Part shown: positions 12,201 through 27,000 of the stretch, piece after piece | Numbering within the stretch: the first letter of the stretch is position 1 | How the letters are laid out: the number at the start of each line of letters is the position of its first letter | From: Prochilodus magdalenae | Lineage: Eukaryota > Chordata > Actinopteri > Characiformes > Prochilodontidae | Reading direction: 5' to 3' | Assembly (NCBI GenBank): GCA_024036415.1 | Contig: JAMWET010000548.1 | Span: 103,501-167,500, forward strand | Length of the DNA: 64,000 bases | Made by a program: the position numbers and the translations under genes | The notes under the pieces: model-generated | Database searches by the model: none | The model's input: only the letters and a program-made list of their open reading frames with translations | What the model was told of the DNA's origin: nothing

Positions 12201-15200
12201 TTCTGAATTATACCAGTAAATTATAACGGGAAAATTCCTGAACATCTCTTAACCAAAGATGGTTAAAGAATCAGGTGAACTGAATCAAATAGAAATCTTG
12301 TGGAAGGACCTGAAGCGAACGGTTAATGTAAGGAAGCCCACCAGCATCCCAAGGGGGAAGCTGTTCTGTATGGAGGAACAGGGTGAAAATCCTCGAAGCC
12401 ATTGTGCAGAACTGATCAACAGTTACCGGAAACATAAAACGGCTGGTGGTCACATCAGATACTGAAGCAAGCAAAGGTTCACATACTTTTGCCACTCGCA
12501 GATGTGTATCGGTATACAGTGAGGATAATAAGTATTTGAACACCCTGCGACTTTGCAAGTTCTCCCACTTAGAAATCATAGAGGGGTCTGAAATTTTCAT
12601 CTTAGGTGCATGTCCACTGTGAGAGACATAATCTAAAAAAAAAAAAAACTGGAAATCACAATGTATGATTTTTAATAATGTATTTGTGTATTTGTGTGTT
12701 ACTGCTGCAAATAAGTATTTGAACACCTGCCAATCAGCAAAAATTCTGGCCCTCAAAGACCTGTTAGTCCGCCTCTAAAACCTCCACCTCCACTCCACTT
12801 ATTATTCTAAATTAGCTGCATAAAGACCCCTGTCCACCCCACACAATCAGTAAGACTCCAACTACTAACATGGCTAAGACCAAAGAGCTCTCCAGAGACA
12901 CCGGAATTTTTGACCTCCACAAGGCTGGAAAGGGCTACGGGGCAATTGCCAAGCAGCAGCTTGGTGAAAAAAGATCAACTGTTGGAGCAATTATTAGAAA
13001 ATGGAAGAAGCTAAACATGACTGTCAATCTCCCTCGGACTGGGGCTCCACGCAAGATCTCACCTGGTGGCGTATCAATGATCCTAAGAAAGGTGAGGACC
13101 CAGCCCAGAACTACATGGGAGGAGCTGGTCAATGACCTGACGAGAGCTGGCACCACTGTTTCCAAGGTTACTGTGGGTAATACACTACGACCTCATAGTT
13201 AATTCTCCTCTGATTTTTTTTAGATTATGTCTCTCTCAGTGGACATGCACCTACGATGAACATTTCAGACCACTCCATGATTTCTAAGTGGGAGAACTTG
13301 CAGGGTGTTCAAATACTTATTTTCCTGTATGTATTTTCCTCAATATATAAATGACCCAGTAAAATATTTTTCTAATTCTAATTAAATCTAATTATGTTTT
13401 AGTTCATATTTACACATAAATATAGAAAATTCTAAGATGTTCACAAACTTTGAGGAACCACAGCAACTTTTAATTAGCTAAAATAATGTTACATTTGTAA
13501 TTTAACTGTGGGCATCCAAACTTTGGCACACAACTGTAAATGATGACGGGGTACACAAAAACCAACAGACTCAAAACCAAACAGATGCAAACGGATTGCA
13601 ACGAAACACACAAAATCCAGAGGTAAAGCACTGCAGCAGTTCTGAATACGGTTAGAATGATTTAGCAAACTGAGTTATGTTTTCATTTTACTAGTGTGTT
13701 ACAATAAGAAGTACACAAGAGCTCAACACAAATCCATGTAGCTGCAGTTTCCTTGCCTCTTGATTGAGCAGCATGAAAAGCTTTGACCACACTACACATA
13801 GATATGCAGCACCAGCCAAAACTTAAGACACATCTACACTGCTTATGTTATTATTTCACATATTAGAATAATAAGTGATGATACCAAATATAACAGTGAA
13901 GTTACAGTCAAATAGATATTTACTATTGTATTCTCCAGTAAACCGACTGTAGCCCCCCTCCCCGCCCCCGACTGTAGCCCCCCTCTTGCACTTAACATTA
14001 ATTGTTAGTCAGATTAAAGATGAATTTAGCACACATTACAAAATTTTCAGCTAAATGAACCAGTTAAAACACAAACAAAGACATTAAAAAAGTTTTGATG
14101 TGAAATTCATCACTTGAATCAGGATCGTTTATAGTGGTGGTGAATGGAACCAGACGTCTATGAAAGTCTTTCTTACAGAAAGTTATGACAGCAGATGGTT
14201 ATGAGTATCTTGTCTGGGGCATTGGTTTATGGTATATCTGAGTCCCAAAATATTTGATATTATATGCACAGTAAAAACTCAGAAGATTTTTGAATCCACT
14301 GGATCCTCTGAATAGTAAATATCATCACTGTCCAAAGAAAAACAAGTATCTCCAAAATGGCTACTTTACAGGAGAGGCCAAAAACCTAATGTGGTTTGAA
14401 TGTAAGTATGTCAATTTTTACCCATGTAGTTTTGGGCCATTTCTGCTGGTCCATGAATTTTTTGCACAGTGTAAACAGCAGCTGCTGTGTTCAAATGATG
14501 CATAAAAGTAAAAATCAACAAAAATGGACATACATGTTTTTCTTTGGACAGCGACGATATGACTGTATTCATGCTGTAGACATTGTGATCCTTGGTTACC
14601 ATCACCACCACTGTACAGAAATCAGTTATCCATTTCACTTCAAACCACTCTCAATGACTTTGTTTGGGTCTCAATGATAGAATTCCTCAGAAATTGGGAA
14701 ATTCTTGTTGGGAATTTACACAAAGTCAGATTACACTGTTATATCATTATGGTGTCATAATTTACTCTACATGATTGAGATATATAAAAGCCATTCAGAG
14801 TTGTTTGATGAGAAAAATCAACTAGACCTGTTCAAAGTGGTGTTGATAGAAAGCAGACTTTAATGCCTCTAAAAGCTCCCTCACAAAAAAGGTAACTAAT
14901 TCATTGTCTGATGTCTGAGACATTATTTTATGGTGGTATTGTAATAAAGACTCAAAGCATGTTTTTAAGACAGAGAAGGGCACACAGGATGCTCTTCCCC
15001 AAAAAAAACAGATGTTTCCAGATTCACCATTATGTTATTAGTATTTGTTAATATTGTAATACCTAATAAAGTATTCTCAGTGGTGGGTTTGATGGTAAAT
15101 AAATTGGCTATATTTGTGTTGTAGACACGGTGACCCCTGGTTCACCATCACCACCACTGTAATGGAATTATAAACCATTTCAGATCAAACCACCCTGAAT

Positions 15201-17866
15201 GACTTCGCTTGCATTTCAATTACTAATCTATATACCAGTATTAATAAAAACGCTGGAATACCAATCCCATTGGCTTACGCCTGATCTGTCCCTACCGTGC
15301 TGTTTGTAGATGGGGGGTTTCCTGTAGATGTTGACACTTTGATCTGAAAGAGAGAGGACAAATTTAAAAAAAGCAAAGGTTAGCTTTGCATTGGCTGTTC
15401 TTAATAGAGAAAGAACTTGGGATAGAGCTAGTGATCCTACATTAGAAGAAAACGACCTCATGTTGAAACAAGTATAAGCTAAAAGTTGTTTAGCACAGCT
15501 AACTCTGTGTTTAAAAATAAGTCATGATAATAATTACAACAAAAGCATAAATATGTAGAAGAAAAAAAGTAACTGAATTCACTGTTATGTGTAAATAGTG
15601 CTGCTGATCATGCAATAAAAACATTTCCTTCATATCTGAACCCATAATATCATAAAGAGTTAGAAATGTCCTGAGAATCAGATGAAAACTACCCATAAAG
15701 GATGAAAATGCTGGAATAAATTTCTGATATACGCAAAATCAAAAATGCAAAAGGCAAAATCAACATGTACAGAAGCACAAAGTTAAAACCCTCGGGAGAA
15801 CACAGATATCATGATCAGATATCAGATATCATGACTGTTTCTGTGGAACATGGAAAACTGATGAGGTGAACGAAGATGAGGTTTGGTCTTGTTGTACGTT
15901 GGTATATGGAAAGTGAGGGTGACTGAGAGACAGAAATAAAAATATAAGGATGCAGAAAACAAATATTAAAGCCATTATCAGAAACGACCGCAGTAAGCAG
16001 ACCAGCACAGGGACTCTTAACATGCACACTTATCTCTGTAACTGCACCGCCACCTTAAATCTCTGTTATTAAAACACAAACTTTAAACTCTGTTCAGGTA
16101 AACAATCTTTAGGCTTGGACTGCAGCTCAGAAGTTAATGTAGCTATTATTTAGAGAATGGATCAGGATGTGCATTCTGACTACTTCTGAAATTCAAGGAT
16201 CTGCATATATTGTCAAGGTCCAATGAAAAAAATGTCTCTCCATTTTTGTCCATTTTTTCTTTCACACATCATTTGATCCCATGACATGGGCCAAGATGAG
16301 CATTGTAGGTATGGTTTTACATTGGAGCACTCATATAAGGAAGCTGAAATGAGTACCAGAGGCTGCCTCTGTGGATGAGGTAATAAGCTAACACTACAGC
16401 TAACTGGTGCAACCTTGAATGCTAATGAGGACCTGTTGTCATTCCTCCCCAGGGCTCGATGTGCCAAGATGGTAGTTTTTCAGAGACGTATATGCACCTT
16501 GTTAACACCAGCTTTAGCCTAGTTAGTGAAACAGCAATATAAGACGAATATATGACTTTTCAGCCACAATACTTGCCATCTTGCTTGAGGCTTACAGCTA
16601 GCAGTTATCACTGGGGCAAACTTCATGGCTAAATAATGACGTGCCTCAAAAAATATTTAATTTAGCATAGCTAAAACAATATTAGAACCCATCCTAAAAG
16701 TAGAATTATGTCTGTTTGGTTGAATAAAAGCCAATACACAATGAATTAATATCTCTTTGTGGTTTGAGGCAATCACTGCTTGTAAGACTTGTTAGCTTCA
16801 AACAACAAACATGTCTTAGCTGATTGGTTACATCTACAGCAGTGTGTGGCCAACAGCCAGATAATGCACTGATTTGCAATTTACGTGAATAAAATAAACA
16901 TGTGGCTCATGGGGTTGGTGTGGCGCAACACCACTGAGCTACGACGCCATGTGGGAGATTGGGGTTTGATTTGTGGTCTGGGTGACTATGCTGTGCTACA
17001 CCAATATGAGTACTTGGGCAAGACACCTAACACTACATTGGCCTACCTGTAATATGATTACCCTGTAAGTCGCTCTGGATAAAAGCATCAGCTAAAGTGT
17101 CCCTGTGAGGGACCTTGAGGACAAACCATTACCGTAGTTTCAGTGGAACAGGCGTGTCCCTGTTTCTGCAGGCTTCATTAATAGCTTTAATATTCACATT
17201 TAACATGAAGAAAAATGCCAGGGTTTGGAAAAAGTGGGCAGCATGCATGACTTTGACAGGAGGAGCCAGGAGGCTCTCTCTATACCTGGCAGATGGAAAT
17301 GTTTGGGGGTCGGGGGGACAGAAGAACTGCTGGCCCCAGGGGAGCTCCGGCCGCTGGACGGCTCAGTGCCTCGAATAAAAAACAACCAAGGCCAAAGGTC
17401 AATGAGGGCGAGAGGTCGATGTTAAGGCTGGAGCTGTATGTACATTGACAGAGAGATGCTGCTGCCAACGCAGGTAAAAGAATCTAGCCTGGTGGCCAGC
17501 AGGAGCCGAGTCTGTGCATATGACAGCACTTACTATAAATGACCGGAAGTAAAGGAGCTTTCAATCCTATTACCTAATGAACTGTCTAATGGAGGGAAGT
17601 GAAGAAATGTCAGCAAGCTATGATATGGAAGAGTTTTATGGCAGGGCTGAGCGATATGGTAAAAAATTCAATATTTTTGCATACAATTCAAATTCAGATC
17701 ATAATTCTGAGGCCATAATGGTGTGTTTTGGTATATTTGGATAAGACTTCACTATCTTGGTTTATTTTGGTGTGATATGCAAAATAGCCAGCTACACAAA
17801 AATTAATATAACTGCACGAAATATGTGAAATATAAACATTTGCAGGCCTCTGATCCTAATGTTATC

Positions 17867-17913
<47 letters not shown>

Positions 17914-17917
17914 AGAG

Positions 17918-17984
<67 letters not shown>

Positions 17985-18057
17985 AGAGAGAGAGAAGAGA
18001 GAGAGAGAGAGAGAAGAGAGAGAGAAGAGAGAGAGAGAGAGAGAAAAGAGAAAGAGA

Positions 18058-18098
<41 letters not shown>

Positions 18099-21000
18099 GT
18101 CTGCTGAGGTTTCTTCATTTGGCAGTTTTATAATGGCAGTGTGGATATACACATGGAACCTGTGTGAGCACTGCCACAGTGGAGAGTACTGCCCTCTAAG
18201 GTAATGACTTGTGAGAATCAAGACTTTGGACAGTCTTTGCTTTACAGTAGATACGCTTTTCTCCTAAAACATTTATTTTTAATTATCCATTCATGGTGAA
18301 AAGATACATTGGTTTTGAGATTTGGACGTTTACTTTAAAATGACTATGTCTGTGTTGACATTGCGACCCCTGGGATTAGAGGAATTCTACTTTAACCGTA
18401 TTAGCTTGAAAAGCATACTTTCAGGGAAACAGCAAGCTGAAAGAACACGTCAGCATGTTGCCATGTGTGGACGTAGGAGTGTATAGTAATGCGAAGGTGG
18501 TGGATGCCTCACCTGGTCTATGAAAGTGCTGTGGTGAGCGTGACAGTGTTGGTGTATAACTATGGCGACTGTAGATGGGTGATCCAATGGAGCCTTGGCT
18601 TGTAGACCTCTGGAGGATGTGCCCCCTCATGTCGTAGTAACTCTGGAAAAATAAAACAAATCTGTATTGGAAATCTGTGATATTTTAAGGTGTAGATCTG
18701 AGCCATAACAAAACCTGTATATTTCTGCGGCATAAACATATTCTATCACAGTTTACATTAGATAACAAGAGCAAAATGAACTTATAGCCAAGTGCATATG
18801 AACAGGACAGGTGGGCATCACCAAATACACCTGTATTAATACATAACTGTTCTACTTAAAATTATACACTTACTAGTATGACGCATTAAAAACTGGCTAG
18901 GAAATGACATGAGATTTTTAATGGAGATTAACCACACTTTGAACAATCTTGGCCTCAAATACAGAGACCCTTTTATATTCTGGACAATTTATCGTCTACA
19001 GGTGGACGCATGCAATGCATTTAGAGAATAAACTGCCTGAGTCAAAGTAAAGAGCTACATAGTGGTCAAATTCAATTAGAGTAGATTAAATCGTGTATAC
19101 ACTAACACAATCATATTTCCCTGAAAATGGAGGATGGGAGCGAAGGCAATGCTGCCCGAATGGATTATTGCTGCCATCTACAGGGCAGAGCAGTTAATGG
19201 CCTTTTATCCCAGGTTTATCCCAGGAAAACAATGTTGTGATAGTTAATTTGAGAAAGAAAAATAGCTCATCTTGCAGGCTATTCTTTTAATGAACCTTTG
19301 ATCTATTAAAAAGGAACTTTAATGCTCCTTTTCAGTGTTCATAATTTTTATTTTTGGGGTCTACTAGAATAGATTTACATGCTTGTTGTCTCATAACACA
19401 AAAAGGTTTTTATACTATATACCCCTTTGTCTAAAACACATTGTTAGAGCTCCTGTGTCTTTAAGCCCCGCCTCCTGATAGCTCTGTTTGCTTTCATTGG
19501 TCAGCTTAACCACTGCCCACACCAGCCCCCACACCACTGTGACAAGCTAGGTTTTTACTGTTTTAGAGAGCATGGCAATAAGGACTGTGTTACGATATGA
19601 CATCACCACGTAACAGAGATAAGGGCTGGAATGTCACATCACCCTGAATCACTTCATCAACATCTCAACAATTCAATTATCCAAAAAGTGTGTTAAGTCA
19701 GTGGGATAACGATACCGCCTCAGCTGAACCCATGAAAATCAAACTGCACTTACATCTGCAGATGGAGTCGGTGACATGGTCCTTGGTGTCTGAAAGAGTG
19801 AAGGACAAGAACACCAGCAGTGAGCAGCTGAAACCATGGATCTCAAACACAAGCTACAGTTTTCGCTTGACTTTACACCATTTTACTTCATCACATCCTG
19901 GAAATGCTGGGTGATGTTGGATGGAGCTGTTGTTAGACACTATGAAAGCACAGAACAGCAGAACGGAAGTTCACATAGGATGTCCCACCCAACCACGCCC
20001 ACCCATCCATCATGTGCACTCACATTCAGACATGACATGACAAAGACTGACCCCACAGTGACCATGACTGGTGGAAAACCAGACGGAGTGTCTTCATGAG
20101 TTGTGAAGTGAACGTAGGGCTGAACAATATTGGAGGAAAAGATATAAATGGTGATATTCAAGAACACTTCAATTCTCTTGGTCTATAGAGATTAGAAAGC
20201 AGTGTAGTGCACTGTAATACACCTTAAAGTAGACGATACCTTAGAACACATAACGTACCTTCCAGTCCAGTACTGAGCCTTTGGTGCGTTGTCAAGACTG
20301 GAGCACATTATTTCTAACCACAGTTTTTAAGTCTATTGGGTTTACTGGTTGAAAGCCTGGATACACCCCACCTGTGATTGGTCAGGATACTCGAAACAGA
20401 ATGTTCAACTCACAGGCTCATTTACATATTGCACACTTACGCAGTTTCAGTATTGCCAGGCCGATGGGGTGATGCTGAAAAAGGAAGGACATATTGCGCA
20501 GCCCTAGGTGAAAGGCTAAAGGTCTTGTGTCTAGGCCGTATAGACACACGCCCTTTAACCTTTAAGGTCATGTTTTTAACGCAGGGGCGTGACTTACTCT
20601 GTCGTCTGGCATGGGGGAGCGCTCACGCCTCCATGTCTGAAGCTGTTAACAAAGAGGGGTCATGTTGCAATGGCAGTAAAGCACTGGTCTTTAAAGTGAA
20701 GTCCAAAATAGCAGGAGTTCAGCAGTTAGCGGTTACTTTGATTCGTGGGGGGTGTTTTTATGATGAGTTAAAGACCTCTGAAGTCGTGTCATTTTGTAAT
20801 AGGCGGCATGCCCTGTGAAACGATAATATATGGCAATGTATTGGAAAATATAGTGCAATTTATTAAATAATACAATGTCATATATGGGAAACAAGTGCAT
20901 ATATTTTGCATATATTTATATAGTGATAAATATATTACAGTATACTGTATAATACATAAGGAATTGCCGCTTTTCATATATTGTATGTATGGTAGTATAA

Positions 21001-24000
21001 TATATATTTACTTATATATTGTACTATATTTCATTTTATATGTAATAGACATCATATGTATTTCTCCATATGTGTTTGCATATATGATAATATATATAGT
21101 TTTATATATGTGAGAACATTTTCATACATACATGTGGCAATATAAAGCATGTATATATTCTCATATATATAAAACTATATATATTATCATATATGATGTC
21201 TATTACATATAAAATTAAATATATTACAATATATAAGTAAATATATATTATACCACCATACATACAATATATGAAAAGCGGCAATTCCTTATGTATTATA
21301 CAATATATTGTAATATATTTATCACTATATAAGTATATGCAAAATATATGCACTTGTTTCCCATATATGACATTATATTATTTAATATATTGCACTATAT
21401 TTTCCAATACATTGCCATATATTATTGTTTCATAAGGGTGACCATAAAGGGATCAGCTGTTTTTCTCATCTGGGAAAAATGAAGATATCCTGTGTCAAAC
21501 ACATATGTTCTGAAGCTGATATGTTTTGTCTCCTGAATGTCACTGGGTTATGAACAGATTTCGGACAGCAGTGATGCCCTCCATGAGCCATCCTGTTAGT
21601 GCCAGCACCACTGACAGAGGACTACATGCACATAGACCGTTATGGCCACTGCTCTTAACGCCACGTCAATGTTTCCAAAGACTGCAAGGGTGTCGTGCCT
21701 GTCATGGGGTGACTCAGAATAGCAGCGGGTCATTCTTCACTGATGAGTCCCGCTTTTGTCTTGGTGGAGACGACCAACGAATCCGTCTGTGGAGGCACCG
21801 TGGTCAGCAGGTTGTTGTTACACATGCAGAAGGCCTGGTGTCACTCCACCTCCACCCCTACTGCACCATCTGCAGGAACTGTGTGAGAATATTCAAGCTG
21901 CATGGGATGCATTAGCGCTGGACACCGTAAGGAAACTCTATGCTGATTTCTGGCATGTTGTGTTCGCTACACATACAGAAGTACCAGAATTCCAAAGTGC
22001 AGCAACGTAACAATGTTCCTATTCCGGTTACTTAATGATTTCATAATTCAGGATTGGACCTGAACAGTAAACCATTTGGACATTTGTTCATCAGGTAGGT
22101 ATTAGGTTTGTAATTCTGGGATTTGGATTTTTGAAACAAGCCAAGTCTCACAATATAGCTAGGTGCCTGTCCGTCCATTTACTCATCTGGTAGATGGAGG
22201 GAAGCCACAATGCTAACACCGCAGTACTCTCCGCCAGGTGGAGTGGTTCAGCACAGCTATGAACTTTTTTAAGGATCCTGATTTTAAGCTTGGTGCTCAG
22301 TGTGAGCAGACAGGTTCTGCCTTTAGATTCAGACTGTACAATGGATGAAGCCACAGATGTGCAACACCGGTGTCGGGATTTTCTGAGTGACTTTCAGATA
22401 CCTGCCCCTTCCTGGCCCTAAGTTTCAAATATTCACTGTTGATTACTGCCAAAGGACTAAAATCCAAAAACTGGTCATTTGGACAGAAAAGGATTTGTTG
22501 ATGTTCTGAGGGAAAACAGTACGCACAGGAATCACATATCAGCTTCTGAACACTGTCGTTGACCACAGACTGTAACAAAAGACTTTACCATTTTTGCGAA
22601 AAAATAATTTTCCCATAAACAGAGATGTCTCAGACGCAGGGTTCCTGATAAGGGCGTGTCTACCACTACATTTTGATGACTTCAGAAGTCGAAAGTTGAA
22701 ATGTTTTAGGTATTTCACACAGGCACACACCCATACACATCCCATAGAGTCAAAAGTTTGGGGACACCCTGCCTTGATATTATCACTGTTCCTTTTCGGA
22801 AAATCCAGCATACATCTGCAAAAACGTCAGGTATATACTCTCAGTTTCATATACATCACTGTCTTATTCTTAGTATAAAGAGCAGATGTACCTCAAATAA
22901 TAGTTTATTAAATAACAGTTTTCTTCTATACACTATCTTCTATATACTACTAAGCACACACTGCAGAACAGGGGTTTAAATACCTGAAAGGTTTAAAAGC
23001 TGATATGGCAACAAGAAGATAAAATGGGCGGAGGCTGGTATTACGTTCAGTGACTTCTGCTAGTTGCTTCTTCAGCTTTGAAGTTTTTGCAAAGAAGAAT
23101 CACAAACTATTCACAGTCAGTGAGTACTGGAAATCAAAATGCCTTATTCAAGGAAAGGATGGGTGGGAAGTTCATCTCAGGTTGATTTTAATGTGCTGAG
23201 TTTGCACATTAACCACACCCACAAAGTGGGGACAGAGGAGGGAATGCTGCGTGGTTGGTGTGGCGCAACAGATAATACTAGTCATTGAGCTACCACACCA
23301 TGTGGGAGACTGGAGTTCAATTCCTGGCCTGGGGGACTATGCTGTGCTACACCAATAAGAGTCCTTGGACAAGACTCCTAACACTACACTGACCTCCCTG
23401 AAATATGATTAACCTTGTAAGTCGCTCTGGATAAGCGCATCAGCTAAATGCCATAGCGTAATGTAAACGAAAAGTTTGGGCAGGAATTCTGGAGCAGCTT
23501 GCTGAGATCGAGGAAGCTAAACACCCCCCATCCCCTCAGTGGGGTGGTGGGATGCAAAGTCTTTGTCACAGGAAGCTGAGGGAAAGAATTTATAGGGTAC
23601 TATGGGAGGAGTTTCAGGTGTGGTCCTTCTCCCAAACTTTATAACTCTTACTGCAAACTGACAAAGAAACTCATTTATTAAGAAAATAATAATAATAGTG
23701 ATAATAATAATAATTAATGGCTAGTCGCCCCCACACTTGTGACAGGGAGTGTGTTTCCATATATAACACTTTCATGCACAGTTCCGCACACAAATCCACA
23801 ATGGGATTCTGTTGGTTTACCTCTCCCACACTCTCTTCCTCCTTGGTCTCATCAAGAGAAGTGGTGTAAAGTGGCTCGTAGTTGATAAGATCAGGACGCT
23901 CAATGTCATAAATGGCTTTGACTTTGGGAATGGCAGCTAGATCCCTGTAATCAAGGATCTCATTGTCTACTTTTGCCTAGAGGGAAACACAACACAACAC

Positions 24001-27000
24001 ACCCAGACGCACACACAAACAGGGAATTACCGTACGGAGCTAGCAGTACCACCACTACTACAGAGCTAAAACAACCAGGCATATTATCTCAAAGTATAGC
24101 ATCTATTTGCCAGTATAGCTTCACATTCGAATCTGTAAAACACAGACTGAACCATTTAAATCTAGTACCTTGAGTTATTTGTAATTAATGAAGTAGTATA
24201 TCAATTAATTAATCGGATGTATTTTACGCGTATATAGATCTTACAAATAAATAAAACAGATACAGTAAATACACCTGAGGTGCCCCTTCATGCCTAATCA
24301 TGGATATTCCGCCCTTTAATTTGGCCAAAAGCAACAAACGCATCATTACTCATATTTAAAAGGATTGTTCCATCTCATGAGTTATAAAACCTAAATGTGT
24401 GACATTTTGTCACTCAAGATTTAACTTTGATTTAACAATTTTTGAAACGTGGATTAAGACAAACTGCTAAACTGCTGTAGGTTGAACGGTTGAAGCTAAA
24501 CTGCTGTAGGTTGAACGGTTAAGGCTAAACTGCTGTAGGTTGAACGGTTGAGGCTAAACTGCTGTAGGTTGAACAGTTGAAGCTAAACTGCTGTAGGTTG
24601 AACGGTTGAGGCTAAACTGCTGTAGGTTGAACGGTTGAAGCTAAACTGCTGTAGGTTGAACAGTTGAAGCTAAACTGCTGTAGGTTGAACGGATGAGGCT
24701 AAACTGCTGTCGGTTGAACGGTTAAGGCTAAACTGCTGTAGGTTGAACGGATGAGGCTAAACTGCTGTCGGTTGAACAGTTGAAGCTAAACTGCTGTAGG
24801 TTGAACAGTTGAAGCTAAACTGCTGTAGGTTGAACGGATGAGGCTAAACTGCTGTAGGTTGAACGGTTGAAGCTAAACTGCTGTAGGTTGAACAGTTGAG
24901 GCTAAACTGCTGTAGGTTGAACAGTTGAGGCTAAACTGCTGTAGGTTGAACGGTTGAAGCTAAACTGCTGTAGGTTGAACGGTTGAAGCTAAACTGCTGT
25001 AGGTTGAACGGTTGAAGCTAAACTGCTGTAGGTTGAACGGATGAGGCTAAACTGCTGTAGGTTGAACGGTTGAAGCTAAACTGCTGTAGGTCGAACGGTT
25101 GAAGCTAAACTGCTGTAGGTTGAACGGTTGAAGCTAAACTGCTGTCGGTTGAACGGTTAAGGCTAAACTGCTGTAGGTTGAACGGTTGAGGCTAAATTGC
25201 TGTAGGTTGAACGGTTAAGGCTAAACTGCTGTAGGTTGAACGGATGAGGCTAAACTGCTGTCGGTTGAACGGTTAAGGCTAAACTGCTGTAGGTTGAACG
25301 GTTGAGGCTAAATTGCTGTAGGTTGAACGGTTAAGGCTAAACTGCTGTAGGTTGAATGGATGAGGCTAAACTGCTGTAGGTTGAACGGTTAAGGCTAAAC
25401 TGCTGTAGGTTGAACGGATGAGGCTAAACTGCTGTCGGTTGAACGGTTAAGGCTAAACTGCTGTAGGTTGAACGGTTATGGCTGAACTGCTGTAGGTTGA
25501 ACGGTTAAGGCTAAACTGCTGTAGGTTGAACGGTTGAGGCTAAACTGCTGAAGTTAAACGGTTGAGGCTAAACTGCTGAAGTTAAACGGTTGAGGCTAAA
25601 CTGCTGAGGTTAAATGGTTGAGGCTAAACTGCTGAAGTTAAACGGTTGAGGCTAAACTGCTGAGGTTAAATGGTTGAGGCTAAACTGCTGAGGTTAAACT
25701 GCTGAGGTTAAACGGTTGAGAGTAAACTGCTGAAGTTAAACGGTTGAGGCTAAACTGCTGAAGTTAAACGGTTGAGGCTAAACTGCTGAGGTTAGACGGT
25801 TGAGGCTAAACTGCTGAGGTTATATGGTTGAGGCTAAACTGCTGAGGTTCAATGGTTGAGGCTAAACTGCTGAAGTTAAACGGTTGAGGCTAAACTGCTG
25901 AGGTTAGACGGTTGAGGCTAAACTGCTGAGGTTAGACGGTTGAGGCTAAACTGCTGAGGTTATATGGTTGAGGCTAAACTGCTGAGGTTAAACGGTTGAG
26001 GCTAAACTGCTGAAGTTAAACGGTTGAGGCTAAACTGCTGAGGTTAGACGGTTGAGGCTAAACTGCTGAGGTTAGACGGTTGAGGCTAAACTGCTGAGGT
26101 TAGACGGTTGAGGCTGTTGCGGTTAAAGAAGGGATTACCCTGTGTTTTGTATGTGGGGATGTTACTTTAATACTATTTTTAATTCATAGATCTGTTAGCA
26201 TCAGAGGCTAATGTTAGCTTAGCGAGAAGCCTAAAACAAATACACACACTGTATTTTTCTGGGTCCATGATGCAGCAAGTTTAGAAATGGGGGAGGGGCA
26301 AGGGCTGTTTACAATTTGATGTATATTAATAGATAAGATTTAGGATTCTTCTGTGCCATTTTAGCAGCTTATTGGGCGTAACAATAATACATCATAATAC
26401 AAATATGTTTTTATGTCATTTTTGTGTTCTAAGTTACGTAAGGGATACTTTAAGTATACAAGACATATAATCAGGAACAAGGTATGACGGCACTTACATA
26501 TATGGTGTGACCCGGTGAGCCAGGTATGCTTGAACCAGGTCTGGAACACATACTCTCGGACGATGAGCGTGTCGGCTGTGGAGTGAACACAGGTTTAGAA
26601 CTAGCAACCAACACCTACGCACACCAGCAGGCCAAGGGCTCTCCACCAGCTTTAGTTAGGACATTAGACACTGTACATTCAACGTAACCCAGCTATTTGG
26701 GTGATTTAGCATCAGATGGAAGAATACATATGATTAATTCATGAAAAACCTCCAGGCACGCTCTCTTTACTCATTCACTCAGATGTGAATGGCTAATGAG
26801 GGATGACTTGAAGACCCTTTCTCTCATTCCAGAAAATGAGGTAAGCTCAATAGGCTAATGGTTATGTTTATGAGACAGGTAGAACAAGGCTTAGAAGTAG
26901 CTTATGAAGGATGAACCCAAACCTGTTATGACTTTTGTTGCAGGTATATAGGTTTTTGCAGGCTGTGATTATGATTAGATGACAGATAAATCATGGATTA

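Larger units (their letters stand above)
10603..13463 (+). mobile_element. Tc1-like element inside the outer one, split twice
   Basis: Left terminus includes ggttgtgaaccctttagg and tctatatttctgcataaat; the right terminus, reversed, gives gtttgtgaacatcttag and tctatatttatgtgtaaat. Bounds are approximate. It is split by a hAT-like insert (10670-11760) and a Tc1-like insert (12517-13327). A remnant of the transposase C-terminus lies at 12259-12465 ([20 protein letters not shown], matching the DLNPIE...W..LK motif around the last catalytic Glu). Confidence 0.75.
10465..13536. mobile_element. Outer Tc1-like element (oldest layer of a nested stack)
   Basis: Ends are inverted: left cactcatgtgcaaaagtttg, right (reverse complement) cagttgtgtgccaaagtttg, both followed by gatgcc, with TA on both sides (10463-10464, 13537-13538). 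Its own sequence remains only near the ends, because a second Tc1-like element fills the middle. Confidence 0.7.

Noticed and set aside
12870..13202. Possible active transposase gene
   Set aside because: Only the N-terminal DNA-binding part remains; the catalytic DDE region is deleted.
20895..21353. Pair of similar open frames on opposite strands ([15 protein letters not shown]...)
   Set aside because: Arises because the two arms of the palindrome are inverted copies; AT-rich with no family match.
24461..26115. Regular repeats considered as a CRISPR array
   Set aside because: No unique spacers between repeats; units are contiguous 28-29 bp tandem copies in a vertebrate intron.
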